From positions 1,426,001 to 1,490,000 of the forward strand of contig CAUJLY010000003.1 in NCBI GenBank assembly GCA_963281155.1: 64,000 nucleotides of DNA, written 5' to 3'. The stretch comes from Rhabditophanes sp. KR3021 (taxonomy: Eukaryota; Nematoda; Chromadorea; Rhabditida; Alloionematidae). A program made the position numbers and the translations under genes. The first letter of the stretch is position 1. Every line of letters begins with the position of its first letter. Shown piece after piece: positions 11,558 through 22,474 of the stretch. A model generated the notes under the pieces. The model had not been told where the DNA came from. It saw only the letters and a program-made list of their open reading frames with translations, and did not search any database.

Positions 11558-13232
11558 ATGTTGTTATCAACTTTTTGTCTAATATTAATAATTGACGTTA
11601 CTAGTGGAGCTACTTCCAAAACCAGACATCCATTTAATTCGCTTGTTTTTGCAAATAATAAGGATGGTGTTTTGCAAGGATTTGATGTACCTAAGTATAC
11701 TGTCCCAGATCTTATTTTGAGACCCGAATATTTGTATAATAATAAGTTGCTTGTGGTAATTAATATTTTTCGTTTACTTAAATGGATTGTTTGTTTAGGA
11801 GACGAAGAAAGTAAGTAACTATATCAAATTATCCAGTTTTACTCCAAAACAACAACAGCCCACAAATACTATGGTGAAAGGATATCCAGTGGGATCATTA
11901 AACAAATTTAATAATAATACAGCTATTGTCAATCATCAAGTTATCAAAGAAAAAATAAGTGGAGGATCCAGTGATGCTTTAAACTTGTATTATTTTGGCG
12001 GGCAAACTACTACGACAAAGGCAATTTTATCTCCCAAATTTGATATACCAATCCATCAATATATTCCGCTCAGTGAGAGTCTGGCCAAGATGCGTAAGTA
12101 TTTGGAGGCTAGTCAGTTTCCATTACCACAAGGCTTATTTCAAAAACCGAAGCAAAAACCAATTAAAATTAGTGAGGAAATGCTTGTCAAAATTGAAAAG
12201 ATATTAAATAGAAATTTAAAGCCTATCAAAACATTTAATTTGGAAGGGTATGTGGGAGTGAAAGGTCAGAAAATTGCTACTAAAATAGAGAATAATAGGA
12301 ATAACAAAACGAAATTGGTCGTTGATAATAATACTAAACAAGCATATATTATCAAAAAATCGAAAAAGAATAAGACGTCCCCAATATTTATAAACAGTCC
12401 CGACAAATTATTCCCATTAATTACTATCTCAGCTCCAACACCCAAACCTTTAATAATCGACCAACAAATCAAAGTTCAAAAGCCTTCAAATCTAAAGATA
12501 AATCGCATTATTGGCCTGCCAACAACCAAATGTTTCGAAAGTAGTCTTTCCTTCAAGATAAAAACACTCTACCCATTCACTGGGAATATTACCTCCAACA
12601 ATTGTTCGTTTCCCTTCAATGATGGAACATTGTACACGGAAGTAGAGATTAACTATAATTCATGCATGATAATTAAAAACCAAGCGCAAATTACTATTAA
12701 TTTCGAAAGGCACAATCAGTCTTTTATAGTTAGGTGTCACAAAGAAGAGGAAACCTCTTTACCATTAGCAGCATCTCTAGAAGAAACCGAAAAAGTAATA
12801 TCTTTTAAATCAATCTCGCCTCCACCTTCAATTTCCTTCCACATTCTAAAAAACAACATTCCTATCAAAAACAGCACCCTTGGCGAACAATTAACCCTAA
12901 AATGGTCGATAGACTCAATGACCACCCACCATTTCCTCCTCGCCAATTGCACTATCTCAAGTCCAGACCATCAACTTAAGTATGATTTAATTGATGAAAA
13001 AGGCTGTTCAGTAGACCATCAAATTCTCACTAATCCCTTTTATAATAAAGAAAAAACAACCGCAACTTCTTCATTTAACTCTTTTTCAATTCCAGATGTT
13101 AGTCATATTAAATTCGAGTGTAATTATAAAATTTGCTTGGTGTTTGATGAAAAATGCACCAAACAACTGAAGGTTCCTCCTGTTTGTCCTGATATTCATA
13201 AGGTTCCAAATAATTCGTTGGTTAATAATTAA
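11558..13232 (+). CDS. Secreted zona pellucida (ZP/cuticlin-like) domain protein
   Basis: Two exons, 11558-11755 and 11799-13232, about 543 residues. The start at 11558 gives a good signal peptide (MLLSTFCLILIIDVTSGA). The frame is open further upstream, but without one. The first half is a Lys/Asn-rich low-complexity region. The second half (after about residue 315) has ZP features: spaced cysteines at TTKCFES, SNNCSFPF, NSCMII and FIVRCHKEE; a second half with LTLKWSID, LANCTISS and EKGCSVD; and a closing KFECNYKICLVFDEKC with VPPVCP. Nematode ZP proteins polymerise in cuticle or other apical matrix. No C-terminal membrane segment or clear furin site follows, so it is predicted to be secreted. 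Confidence 0.72.
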
Positions 13233-16200
13233 ATAAATAAAAAGTTGATTGTAGTGTGACAAAAATAATATATATTTACTCAAACCAAAAATTCCTTTTC
13301 TTTCTCGTAATTAAAGGAGAAAAATTGTTATTGCCTTATTTGAGGAGAAAGGCAAGACCTATTGTGCATCATAATTCATTAAAAATACTCTTTTTGAATG
13401 CAAATGTTATTTGTTGTTGGGCAACAGAAAGTGAGAAGTTTTGAGGATACAATAATGTAGACAAATGCATCGCTTATTTTTAGTTATTCCCGTTAATATT
13501 GTTTTTGAAGACAAAGGTATGTAAAAGAAATGACTTTTTTGTTTCAGAACTTTTCATTTTGATATTTATTTAAAACATATTTAAACACTTCACATTTTCA
13601 TTCCCTTCACCTACCTTTGTCAATAATTTAAATAATTACGGCTGCTCTACATTTAACTATCAAAAAAATAATTTTTTGTTATTAGGAATCTAATCAGTCA
13701 CTTTTTTCAAACCACTAAATTTCTTATCAAAAAGCTAATATCTTAGATGATTCCCTGTTGAAAATATTTATTTTGAAGAGTATTTTACTGTTGCGTGATT
13801 GATATTTATTTATTAAGAATAATTATTCTTAGGTACCACTGAATTATGAACAAAAGTTTACCATTATTTCGTTTCCGAGAGAGTGCATTTTTCGGACTAA
13901 AAAATTATCCTCTACAATATTTTACTTATCCATAGAGTGTAGATGCTTACAAGACTTGAACAGTAGTGTTATATATTTGTAATATGTATGTTAAAATTTC
14001 TACATCAATCTTCCTTTCTGCCCCAATACAACACATTAAATTTGGTCATTCTTATTTGACAATATTAAAAGTTCTTTATACTTTGATATATCGTCAAGGG
14101 AATAGATAGATATTGTTTTCGAAACAAGTTCTACCATTTTCACAAAGTTCATCTAAGGTACAATCATTATTTAATAGTCGTCTATATTTGAAAGATTCAT
14201 TAAATTCCGCATTTATTTCAATACCAAATACTTGGAAAAACTTATGTTAGCAATAACTTTTTGAAAAGCACTCTTTTATAGATTTTAAATACATATCTAA
14301 ATCATGTATTTATTTACACGTCTATATGTTTTTTGGTATTTAAGAAACAAAAGTGACAAAAGAAAAAGCTGGTAGCAGCAACAATCGGTGGTAGTACTTT
14401 GTTTTTCTGGTCTCTTAAATTATATCCCTTTTTAACTGTCAAAGTATGTTTTTTTGGTTTTTGATATGATAACAATCAACATTTCTCTTTGATATGTGTC
14501 TTTGTCTTTTGTAAAAAAGTTGCAGAACCTCAAAGCCTTAAAAGCTAAACCATATGACTGTTGCACAAACCTAGGTACTTTTAATTCCTTGTCCTCGAGT
14601 CTAATTTATATTGAGGAAAAGACTTGTTTTCCATTTTATTTGATAACAAACTAAATAATTGTTTGACCACTACCACCACACCTTTCTCTATAAAACCAAA
14701 TAATATTATCATTATTTTTGTCGTTCTTTGTATAATCTTAATTTAATAGTACTTGTTTTTTGGTATAGCCTACAACTATATATTTTGTCTGCAATATATA
14801 TTCATTTATACATATATTATTTCTTTATTATTTTTGTTGTTGTGGCCAAAATATAGTAGTATATAAATTACCCATTTATTATTATATGATGTGAGTGACT
14901 TTGTTGATATCATTGTCTATCATTAAAGGGATTAATAAAAGATATTTTTATTTTGCATCAAATCCTTAATTCTTAACCTCAAATTAAAACCTACACTAAC
15001 TGAGTGATCGTGGTCACTACAACAAACAATTGTTCTTACAATACATGTACTTGAGTTTATTTTACCCTTTTAAAGAGATTAATAATAGCAATAATGGAAG
15101 TACTATTCGACTATATCTAGTTTACAATATATCTTGCTACATTCATCCATCATTTCTACATACAAATGACATGTCCAACCCATTATATTCTCATAAACTA
15201 TCAAAATGAACTACCTTCCACCCCATACATAAACTATCTCGGATGAAGAAGTTTTAACAAAAAATTAAATTAAAAAATTATATCTAATATACTGAACTTA
15301 ATCACATCTATTCATTACACGCCAAACTTACTTCTACTACCTAAATAACTTTAAAAGACTTGTTTCATTTTTTTCTATTTAAAACAAAACAAAAATATAT
15401 GCTTAACCCACTTACAAAAACTATTTTTCCTTTTTAAAAGATACCACACAATTGTCTCAAGGTTAGTAGCTTCTTCTTTGTCAACAGATCTTTCTATTTG
15501 ATTATTTATTGTGTCTACTAATATATCCAAAAAATATAAAACACCTTGATCAAAAATATTTCATATTGTTTATTTATTTGTATTTACCTTTTAACTAATT
15601 TTTTCTATATTTAAAAGACATTCTTCAAAAAAGGATTAACAAAAAGATTTATTTTTGCAAAAGTATGTTAAAGCCAAATATATATATTTACTTTTATCTA
15701 CAACCATACCATACATAATATTTTATTCTATAAAGCAGCTGGTAAATTCTCTTTTTTTGTTCGATTGACAAAGCGTATCTAAATCTTTATCAACCCATTA
15801 AATAATGTATACTTTTGCGCGAAGAGGACACAAACAACAAGCTGTTTTGCTTTTTGTCACCTTTTTTGTAGAGTCGTAATAATGGGAGTTATTTGGTTTC
15901 TTGGTGCCATTTTTAGATGTAGGGTGTCGATCTTAGAAAGCATACATGACACTAAAAGTATCCTTCTTTCAAAATTCCAATAAAGACACAAAAAGCGTAA
16001 CGATTTAACCTCCAACTATTTACTTTTCTATAGATTCAAAAGAACACGCTAATTTTCAAGTCACTCTCTTCTTTTACTCACCTTTAGTAACCAAAAAATG
16101 TAGTACACTAATATTTACCGAGACATTTTTAATTTCCTGCTGATCACAATGTAATATTTTTTGTTTTTGGAGTAGCTGACTATCTACCAATAATCAGTTT

Positions 16201-16551
16201 GGTAGTAGTATTGTATGTATTATGTTAAATAGTAATTCAAATCACACGCTGGTTCTAAATGCCGCCACCTTTGAGTAATATGTATGGTCATGTTTTTGAT
16301 CAACAAACAATAGTATCAGTGGTTAAGGCGATACTATGTGTTGTTTTAAAATCGAAGTTGATTGTTTTTAGGGGAATAAAAATGTCGTGACTTATTGAAT
16401 GTGTATTATGATGTTATATTTTGTATAGATAATAGTTTGCTTCAAGACAGGTGTATTTCGTTTTGAACTATTTTATTTTATAACATTCACTATCTTTTTA
16501 ACTTGACTATTTTTAATTATAGAAACCATAAGACCAAATAAGTGCATGTGA
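13233..16551. other. 3.3 kb gene-poor AT-rich spacer
   Basis: There is no reading frame with domain features, no tRNA or rRNA, and no obvious tandem array. It contains many A/T runs and short TATA-rich stretches. Its length is unusual beside the compact genes around it, so it may hold distal regulatory elements for the PXK-like gene or an unseen non-coding RNA. Confidence 0.5.
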
Positions 16552-18117
16552 ATGTCGTCTCAAGCACTTCAAGACATTACTTACCCTATTTATTGCAATA
16601 TAAATGGCTGGCAAATAACGGAAGGGCATGTCATTTATTATATTTCATGTTATCGTCTGTTAGGAACTCCGACATTTTGGACTATTAAGAGAAGGTACTC
16701 ACAATTCCATTTGTTGAGTGAAAAGTTAAATGGATTTCAGTGGTTTTTGGAGATGCCCGGAAAAAAGTATTGGGGAAATATGAGTGAAGGCTTTATTGAA
16801 ACGAGATTGGCTGAGTTGCAGAAATTTTTAAATAATCTATCTAAATACCCCTATATTTATGGCCATCGCGCAGTTGCCGAATTTTTCGGACTTCAATCAC
16901 AATTGATGGGAGACTTCAAGTACTGGGCTTTAGTTTTAACATCTAAAGCTTCCGGTTTTATCGACGGCGACACCTGGTTCCAAAATGGATGGCGCGGAAA
17001 TAAGTTAAATTACCTTCTAACATCCAAAGCAACCAGCTCCATCCTTTCATTCCTCCCTTACGGTCCTGATAGTTGGAGATTCCGCAAAATCAGCGACACC
17101 CGGGCAGCTCTCAACGTCCTTTCAAAGTTAAACAGTACTTACATATCACAAGCTTCCTCCGTTTGGGTAGACGAAAAGGGTGTATCCACAATCAATGAAC
17201 TTTCCAAAGACGGAAGTCTTCGTGACAAAATGTACCAAACTCGTTCATACGATGATTTTCTGTACAAGTACGGGCATGAAAACTGGGGTAGTTTGGATGT
17301 AGGGATGGTAAAACTGTACGGCAAACAAATATTGGATGCTTTGATTATGCTGAATAAATTAAATTATCCCTTCGTTGATGTGCATTGCGGGAATTTGTGG
17401 GTAAAAGATGGATTCATTCAGATAGGAGATGTTGAATTTACGGTTTGCGGGCATTCGAGTATGTTGAGACAGGAGATGTTGAAGTCGAAATTGGTGAAGG
17501 TATGCGAGTAGAAGATATGCTAATTTTGTTTCGTTTAGAGTTTGCAAGATATGATGGTGTTTTCATTCGGAACGTGCATGTATGAGATGCTCGGAGGTAG
17601 ATTAATGTATTCAGAAGAAGAAAGCCTAGACGTGGTACCTGATGACGGATGTAAGCGAATCACGTTCTTTAATAGTTAATTTGCAATTGTTCTAGTGACA
17701 ATAATTGAATCAATCTTTTCACCACACGGCAGTCAACTTCCTACCCTTCAACAGCTATTTGATCATTCCTTCTTCAGCGATGTGTCATTCCAGCAAAGTA
17801 ATGTAACTGACATTGAGCTGACAGAAACGGAAAAATCAGTCCTGTCAAAGATGACCAATAATTTAGAAACTAGATTTGCAGTTGAAAAGACCTTGCTTGA
17901 AGAATTCTTTTCGAATGGTCACCCTTCACAAGTCATCAATCAGACTACATCATTCCTAAAAGCTAATGAAATGTTACGAATCAATCACATGAAATTGTTA
18001 CCAAAGTCAGGAATTGAACTAACTAACACTCAAAACATCATCCCTTCTGAAGACCACAAAGTCATTAATCCTATGACATCAACAAACCAATCGGAGGGTT
18101 TAACAGTTGACAGTTAA
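16552..18117 (+). CDS. PXK: PXK-like protein: PX domain plus pseudokinase
   Basis: Three exons: 16552-17499, 17539-17650 and 17696-18117, about 493 residues. An N-terminal PX domain (residues about 10-120) has the phosphoinositide-binding RRYSQFHLL motif and LEMPGKKYWGN in place of the PxxP/K loop. A kinase-like domain follows, with YGKQILDALIMLNKLNYPFVDVHCGNLW. The HRD catalytic triad is HCG and the DFG position is GDVEF, so it is predicted to be catalytically weak or dead, as in PXK/MONaKA. The C-terminal lobe has FSFGTCMYEMLGG and PTLQQLFDHSFFSDV. Animal PXK binds endosomal membranes through PX and affects receptor and Na,K-ATPase trafficking. The C-terminal 90 residues are polar with no recognised domain. 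Confidence 0.82.
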
Positions 18118-18331
18118 CTTATACAATTAGATATGAATATTCAATTCATAATGTAAATATAACTTCATTTTGACTGTTCTTGTGAGCTTATTGGTATGTA
18201 CTATTTAAATTGTGAATTATGTATTTAATGAATAAAGTATTCTTTTTAAAATTTAATTATATTCAAATGCTAATTTGGAAGTTTAATTATACTTGAATGA
18301 GGGTTTTTATGATTTTAATAAAGTTTAGGCA

Positions 18332-18731
18332 TGAGTTTGCTTATCCAACCAAGTAGTGAATCGCCAATTACCAAAAGGAAGAATGGGATTATGGAGATAC
18401 TATTGTGTAAGTTTATCCGTTTGTAAAATGTGTAATACATTATTTTAGAAAACGTGGCAAACCGAATCACAATATACTAGTCGAAACACTATTTGCAGTA
18501 ACAACATACTGCACTGGCTTCTTCTGTATAATCAAAAGTAATTGTTTTGAAATTTTCAAAAGCTTATCCGATACTAGTGATATACCTGAAAATTTCGACT
18601 ATTCTTGGGCAACAATAGAATATTTCTGGACTTTCATCCTCATTTCTGCTAAAAAGATTGGCCATGCCTTTGGTAGATCATCCGTAGGTCATTTCATAAT
18701 AAGACCTATTTGTGGAGTTCCTTATAACTAA
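18332..18731 (+). CDS. Possible small two-exon gene, unknown function
   Basis: A pyrimidine-AG site two bases before the ATG at 18332 could be a trans-splice acceptor. The first exon would encode about 25 residues (MSLLIQPSSESP...), ending at a GTAAGT donor near 18411. The second frame, ending at a stop at 18729-18731, stays open for about 90 codons. It joins in phase if the acceptor TTTGCAG near 18500 is used, but hits a stop if the nearer TTTTAG is used. The product would have hydrophobic stretches (TGFFCIIK, FWTFILISA) and no recognised domain. It may be a decayed gene. Low confidence. Confidence 0.25.
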
Positions 18732-18741
18732 AGATATCCTT

Positions 18742-18790
18742 AGGTCACTGGTTCAAATCGGGTTGGTCGGAATTTTTGATTTTTCAATAA
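18742..18790 (+). other. Isolated tRNA B-box-like motif followed by a T run
   Basis: GGTTCAAATC fits the internal B-box of RNA polymerase III genes and is followed within 20 bases by TTTTT. I could not fold a full tRNA (no matching acceptor stem or clear A-box). At best it is a decayed tRNA-like or SINE-like remnant. Confidence 0.15.
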
Positions 18791-19012
18791 AGTTTTAATG
18801 ATTCTATTCAAATAAAATTAATAACTACCGGCTACAAAATATCAATTTAAATTAAATGTCTACATAATGCTAAACAATTATTGAAAAGTTTATTTAAATA
18901 ATAATGAAAAACAAAATTACGTTAATCAGCATAACTATGGTAACTATCACTACTATCTACCACTATCCAAATAATCATCGTAATTGCGATATGAAAGACA
19001 AACCACTTGACT

Positions 19013-20074
19013 CTAGAGACATGTTTCAACATAATCACGTATAGCTTTGTATAATTCCAAATCAGCAATTATTTTGATCCATGGGAGCAAAATTGACTGT
19101 CGAGTTATCTATATCCAGGGCATGAATAATTTCTTCCTTCAAACCGATATTTTGATGTGAAAAGGTTTCACCATCATCTTTAGATTTCACAACTTTGGCA
19201 ATAGGCTTAGGACGCCTCGTAGATCTATGCATCACAAATTAATTACTAAACAACTAGTTAATAAAATTGTCCACAGAACTTAAGTCAACTTATGCATAAT
19301 GAAAGTTTCCTTGTAACTTGATAAGCTTTTGGCAGGATAATTTTAAATATACGTCGTGCAATGGCCAGTTCAATCTATCTCAAACTGTGAATTAGCAAAT
19401 ATCAGACATTTGCATAGATTGCAAGTATAAATTACAACGATGTTTTGCATTTAGTTGTTTATTACACAGATCATTTTGCAAATGGAACGATTATTGATAA
19501 ATAAAGTCATCATTTCAACGTTAACAGTTTAGTTGATGTTTATAAATTGAATAACAAACTTGCATACTTTTGTTTTATATAAATCAAACACCGAACTTAT
19601 GCTTTTTCTAGATGAATACAACAACGAATATGAATTAACTCCATTTTGATACAAATTCAACATTAATAAAGTGTTCTTTCTAATGAATTTAACTGTAATT
19701 GACAAATGAATTAGACCTTCATATCATCTATTTTATTAAGCGTATGTATAGAACTTGACATACTTTTTAAAATATATTGACTGGTATTTGATATTGAATT
19801 AAGCTGTTATTTTAAATAGGTTTATTGTTGAGGGTATTCGAGAAATGGTATATTTCCCACTTAGGAACTTCTTCCCTTCGACCCACCTCCATGTGAGCTC
19901 TGGCGGATCTTTCCTAAAACGTCACCGTATCTTCCATCAAAACTTTTGCGAACTCAATGACTGGTTCCGTTGTGTAGATTAATCCTCTGAAGTCGTCTTG
20001 AAATATCAAGCAAGTCAAAGCTTTTAAAATGTGCCCTTTTATCATAATTATTACTTTTGTGATTTTGTTCACGA
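19013..20074 (-). pseudogene. INTS9: Decayed fragments resembling Integrator complex subunit 9
   Basis: On the minus strand, 20074 to about 19826 reads through VIIMIKGHILKALTCL, DDFRGLIYTTEPVIEFAKVL and MEDTVTF, then an in-frame TAG, then ERSARAHMEVGRREEVPKW. This matches the beta-CASP part of INTS9/CPSF-like proteins (ALPYIT...FxGxVYTTEPT...LMEELVxFxER). A second piece at 19232-19062 (starting MHRSTRRPKPIAKVV) runs to a TGA; in the next frame an acidic tail (ADLELYKAIRDYVETCL, stop at 19013) follows, plausible as the C-terminal end of the same protein. No metallo-beta-lactamase half is present. The in-frame stop and frame change suggest a partial duplicate or relic. Recognition is from motif memory only. 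Confidence 0.4.
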
Positions 20075-20234
20075 CATATACAAGTCAAAGCAAGTTTTAT
20101 TTCAAACATTCATTAGTCTTATTTCAGATAAATTTATTAATGCTAATATTGATAACTTTATACTATCTTATTAATTATACTTTATTAAGGAATAACTGAT
20201 ATATAAGGTACATGATATGAAACTAAAGCACAAT

Positions 20235-22073
20235 TTAAAGCATAAGTGATTCCAAGCTCTGTTTAGCCTTTAAATAAAACTCCAAATCATCTTCACACTT
20301 CAGGAACAAATTACTATTATGCGTTGCAAACTTGTGGAAATCCTTGACAATCTTAATAGTTGCGGTAAAGGATTGGAGATTATGGAATTGACAGGCTTGG
20401 GATGAAGTAGGTTCGGTGAAAACAGTGTTGTCATTACAATGTTTACAACAGATAAATTCGATGGCGCGAATATTTGGTGGCAAATTGAGATTATTTTTTC
20501 GACGACAAGTTGTTATTATTACTTCAAGATTCTCGAACCCAATGAAATAATTTGGATCTAAGTAAAGTTCTTCGTTGCTGTAAAATTTGCTCTTCTCAAA
20601 GTAATGAACTTGCTCTGGTCTCTCGGCAAATTCAAGATGAATTACTTGAACATTTGGATAAGCAGCTTTAAAATTACCTTGGAAGTTGGAGCCATTGAAC
20701 AAAGGAAGTCCCTTAATTGACAAATACTTTATACGCTGCGGACCTTTACAAATAACTTTTTTGATCATCTTATAAATAGGATCGAAGTACATTGAGATTT
20801 GAAAGTTCAACTTTAGCCTGACTAAAATATTTGACAGCTTCAGCTTTGTCAAAGTCGTGCATAGCAACACATCCTCGCTGTCTTCATTAAAAAGCAATTC
20901 AACTGATGTAAGCTTCTCCAAAGACAATTTGTACAGATAAGAACAAAATGTTCTCTCTTTGTCTAATAAAATACTGATTTTTTCTTCACTGATAATTCCA
21001 TTAGATAATAACATATTAAGTGTATTTGGCGAGACAATGCTACGAATCATGTGCGGAATTGTGCCTCTTCTTAGATCACTAACAACTGATGGCATTCGAA
21101 GAGCATTCATAAAGACAGGATTCGACAAAAGACTGTGAAGTCTTATTGTCTTCGCGTCGTGTGATTCCGATTTGTGTATTTTAGAATGGTCGCCTTTTTC
21201 AAGAATACATTGACTAATTGTGGCAACTATACTGGAGTAGGGGGCTTCTGATTCATAATTAAATATGGCGCCTTTGCGGTATTGGAAATCATGGCCTATT
21301 CTAATGTAAGCTCGCCGTAATTCAATCAAAAACAATCTAACATCAAAGGCAGAGAAAGTGGTATCTTTCTGCATTAAAAACAAACTTGCTCCATGTCGAC
21401 CGTACAAAAGCATTGATATTGCCTTGTAACACTCTACTTGGTTCTTTGTCCCGCCAAGACTGAATTTTTCAGTGCATGGCTTGAGCAATCCGAGGCATCT
21501 GAACTGATACAAAGTTTTAGTAAAAGTCCTTATCAAATTATTATGATTAGGATAAATTCTTATTAATTCACATAAATGCAACCCAGAAATGGTTCTAATA
21601 CTTTCCGACTGAAGTCTGCTTAACAATATAAGCAAAATTAATTCATCCTGAAGATCAGCAGTCTTAGTAGTTTCATAGTTGCAAGATAAATGTAACTTAT
21701 CAACAAATTTAATTTCAACAAACTGAGTATATTTGTCTAAAATAGCTTGCAATAAAAGTTCAACATCCTCCAAGATGTGTTTATTAGTGTTTTCATTTAA
21801 AAGTACATCAACCGTCAACAAATAACCTAATTCATATTGAGAAGGAGGCAAATCAGTTATTTTCATAATACCATCATCAAAATCATTAAATGAATTTCCA
21901 AAAATAGAACCATAAATAGTTTTTGCAATATCGTCAATTTGAATGATTACAGTTGCGGCAACATATTTATGTATCATTTGAGTTTGTTGTTGTGTTAGAG
22001 CTAGCTTAGATAAAATAGAAATATTTGTTATATGTTTTTGGAAGTCTCCAGAATCCTCAAAATCTTCATTCAT
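20235..22073 (-). CDS. Large orphan protein, C-terminal cysteine/leucine-repeat family
   Basis: A single long frame of 612 residues with no signal peptide or membrane span. The N-terminal half is helical. The C-terminal third reads like irregular leucine-rich repeats (LTKLKLSNILVRLKL, IKYLSIKGLPLF, NLEVIITTC, NIRAIEFICC). A short cysteine motif (FICCKHC) is followed 25-40 residues later by CEDDLEFYLKAK. The orphan at 36143-37873 ends with a comparable block, and so does the small protein at 35153-35689, so the three look related. No F-box or other named domain could be seen. The function is unknown; a ligand-binding repeat scaffold is only a guess. Confidence 0.7.
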   Translation of the reverse strand: MNEDFEDSGDFQKHITNISILSKLALTQQQTQMIHKYVAATVIIQIDDIAKTIYGSIFGNSFNDFDDGIMKITDLPPSQYELGYLLTVDVLLNENTNKHILEDVELLLQAILDKYTQFVEIKFVDKLHLSCNYETTKTADLQDELILLILLSRLQSESIRTISGLHLCELIRIYPNHNNLIRTFTKTLYQFRCLGLLKPCTEKFSLGGTKNQVECYKAISMLLYGRHGASLFLMQKDTTFSAFDVRLFLIELRRAYIRIGHDFQYRKGAIFNYESEAPYSSIVATISQCILEKGDHSKIHKSESHDAKTIRLHSLLSNPVFMNALRMPSVVSDLRRGTIPHMIRSIVSPNTLNMLLSNGIISEEKISILLDKERTFCSYLYKLSLEKLTSVELLFNEDSEDVLLCTTLTKLKLSNILVRLKLNFQISMYFDPIYKMIKKVICKGPQRIKYLSIKGLPLFNGSNFQGNFKAAYPNVQVIHLEFAERPEQVHYFEKSKFYSNEELYLDPNYFIGFENLEVIITTCRRKNNLNLPPNIRAIEFICCKHCNDNTVFTEPTSSQACQFHNLQSFTATIKIVKDFHKFATHNSNLFLKCEDDLEFYLKAKQSLESLML

Positions 22074-22474
22074 CTATAATAAAAACTAATACTTAATCAC
22101 AACAAAAACAAAGCCAAAGTGTGTACTTTAAAATGAAAAACACAAACTTGCACAAATTAATCGATTTTGCCAACTGGTTACTATATGAATATATATTTAA
22201 CCAACACAACAACAACTAACATTAACCTTTGTGCAGGAAGGTCATAACTGAATAAATTACTTACTTTGAGACAACACGACAATATAACTATACGACATTG
22301 GAATGTGTATGTGTGTAGTTATTTTAAAGGTATCGTTTAATAAACAAACATATCAACTTGCTTTTTGATCTTAGGTTTGATTGGAAAAAATCAAATGTAC
22401 CAAAATCAGAAATATAGACATACTTAATTTGACGATAAGCCTTTTTTATTATTACAATTATTAACAAACAAAAA

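Noticed and set aside
13256..13444. 62-codon frame after the ZP-domain gene
   Set aside because: Low-complexity, AT-driven frame starting within the 3' flank; no start context or homology.
18742..18790. Complete tRNA gene
   Set aside because: Only the B-box-like motif fits; no acceptor-stem pairing, A-box or anticodon arm could be made consistent.
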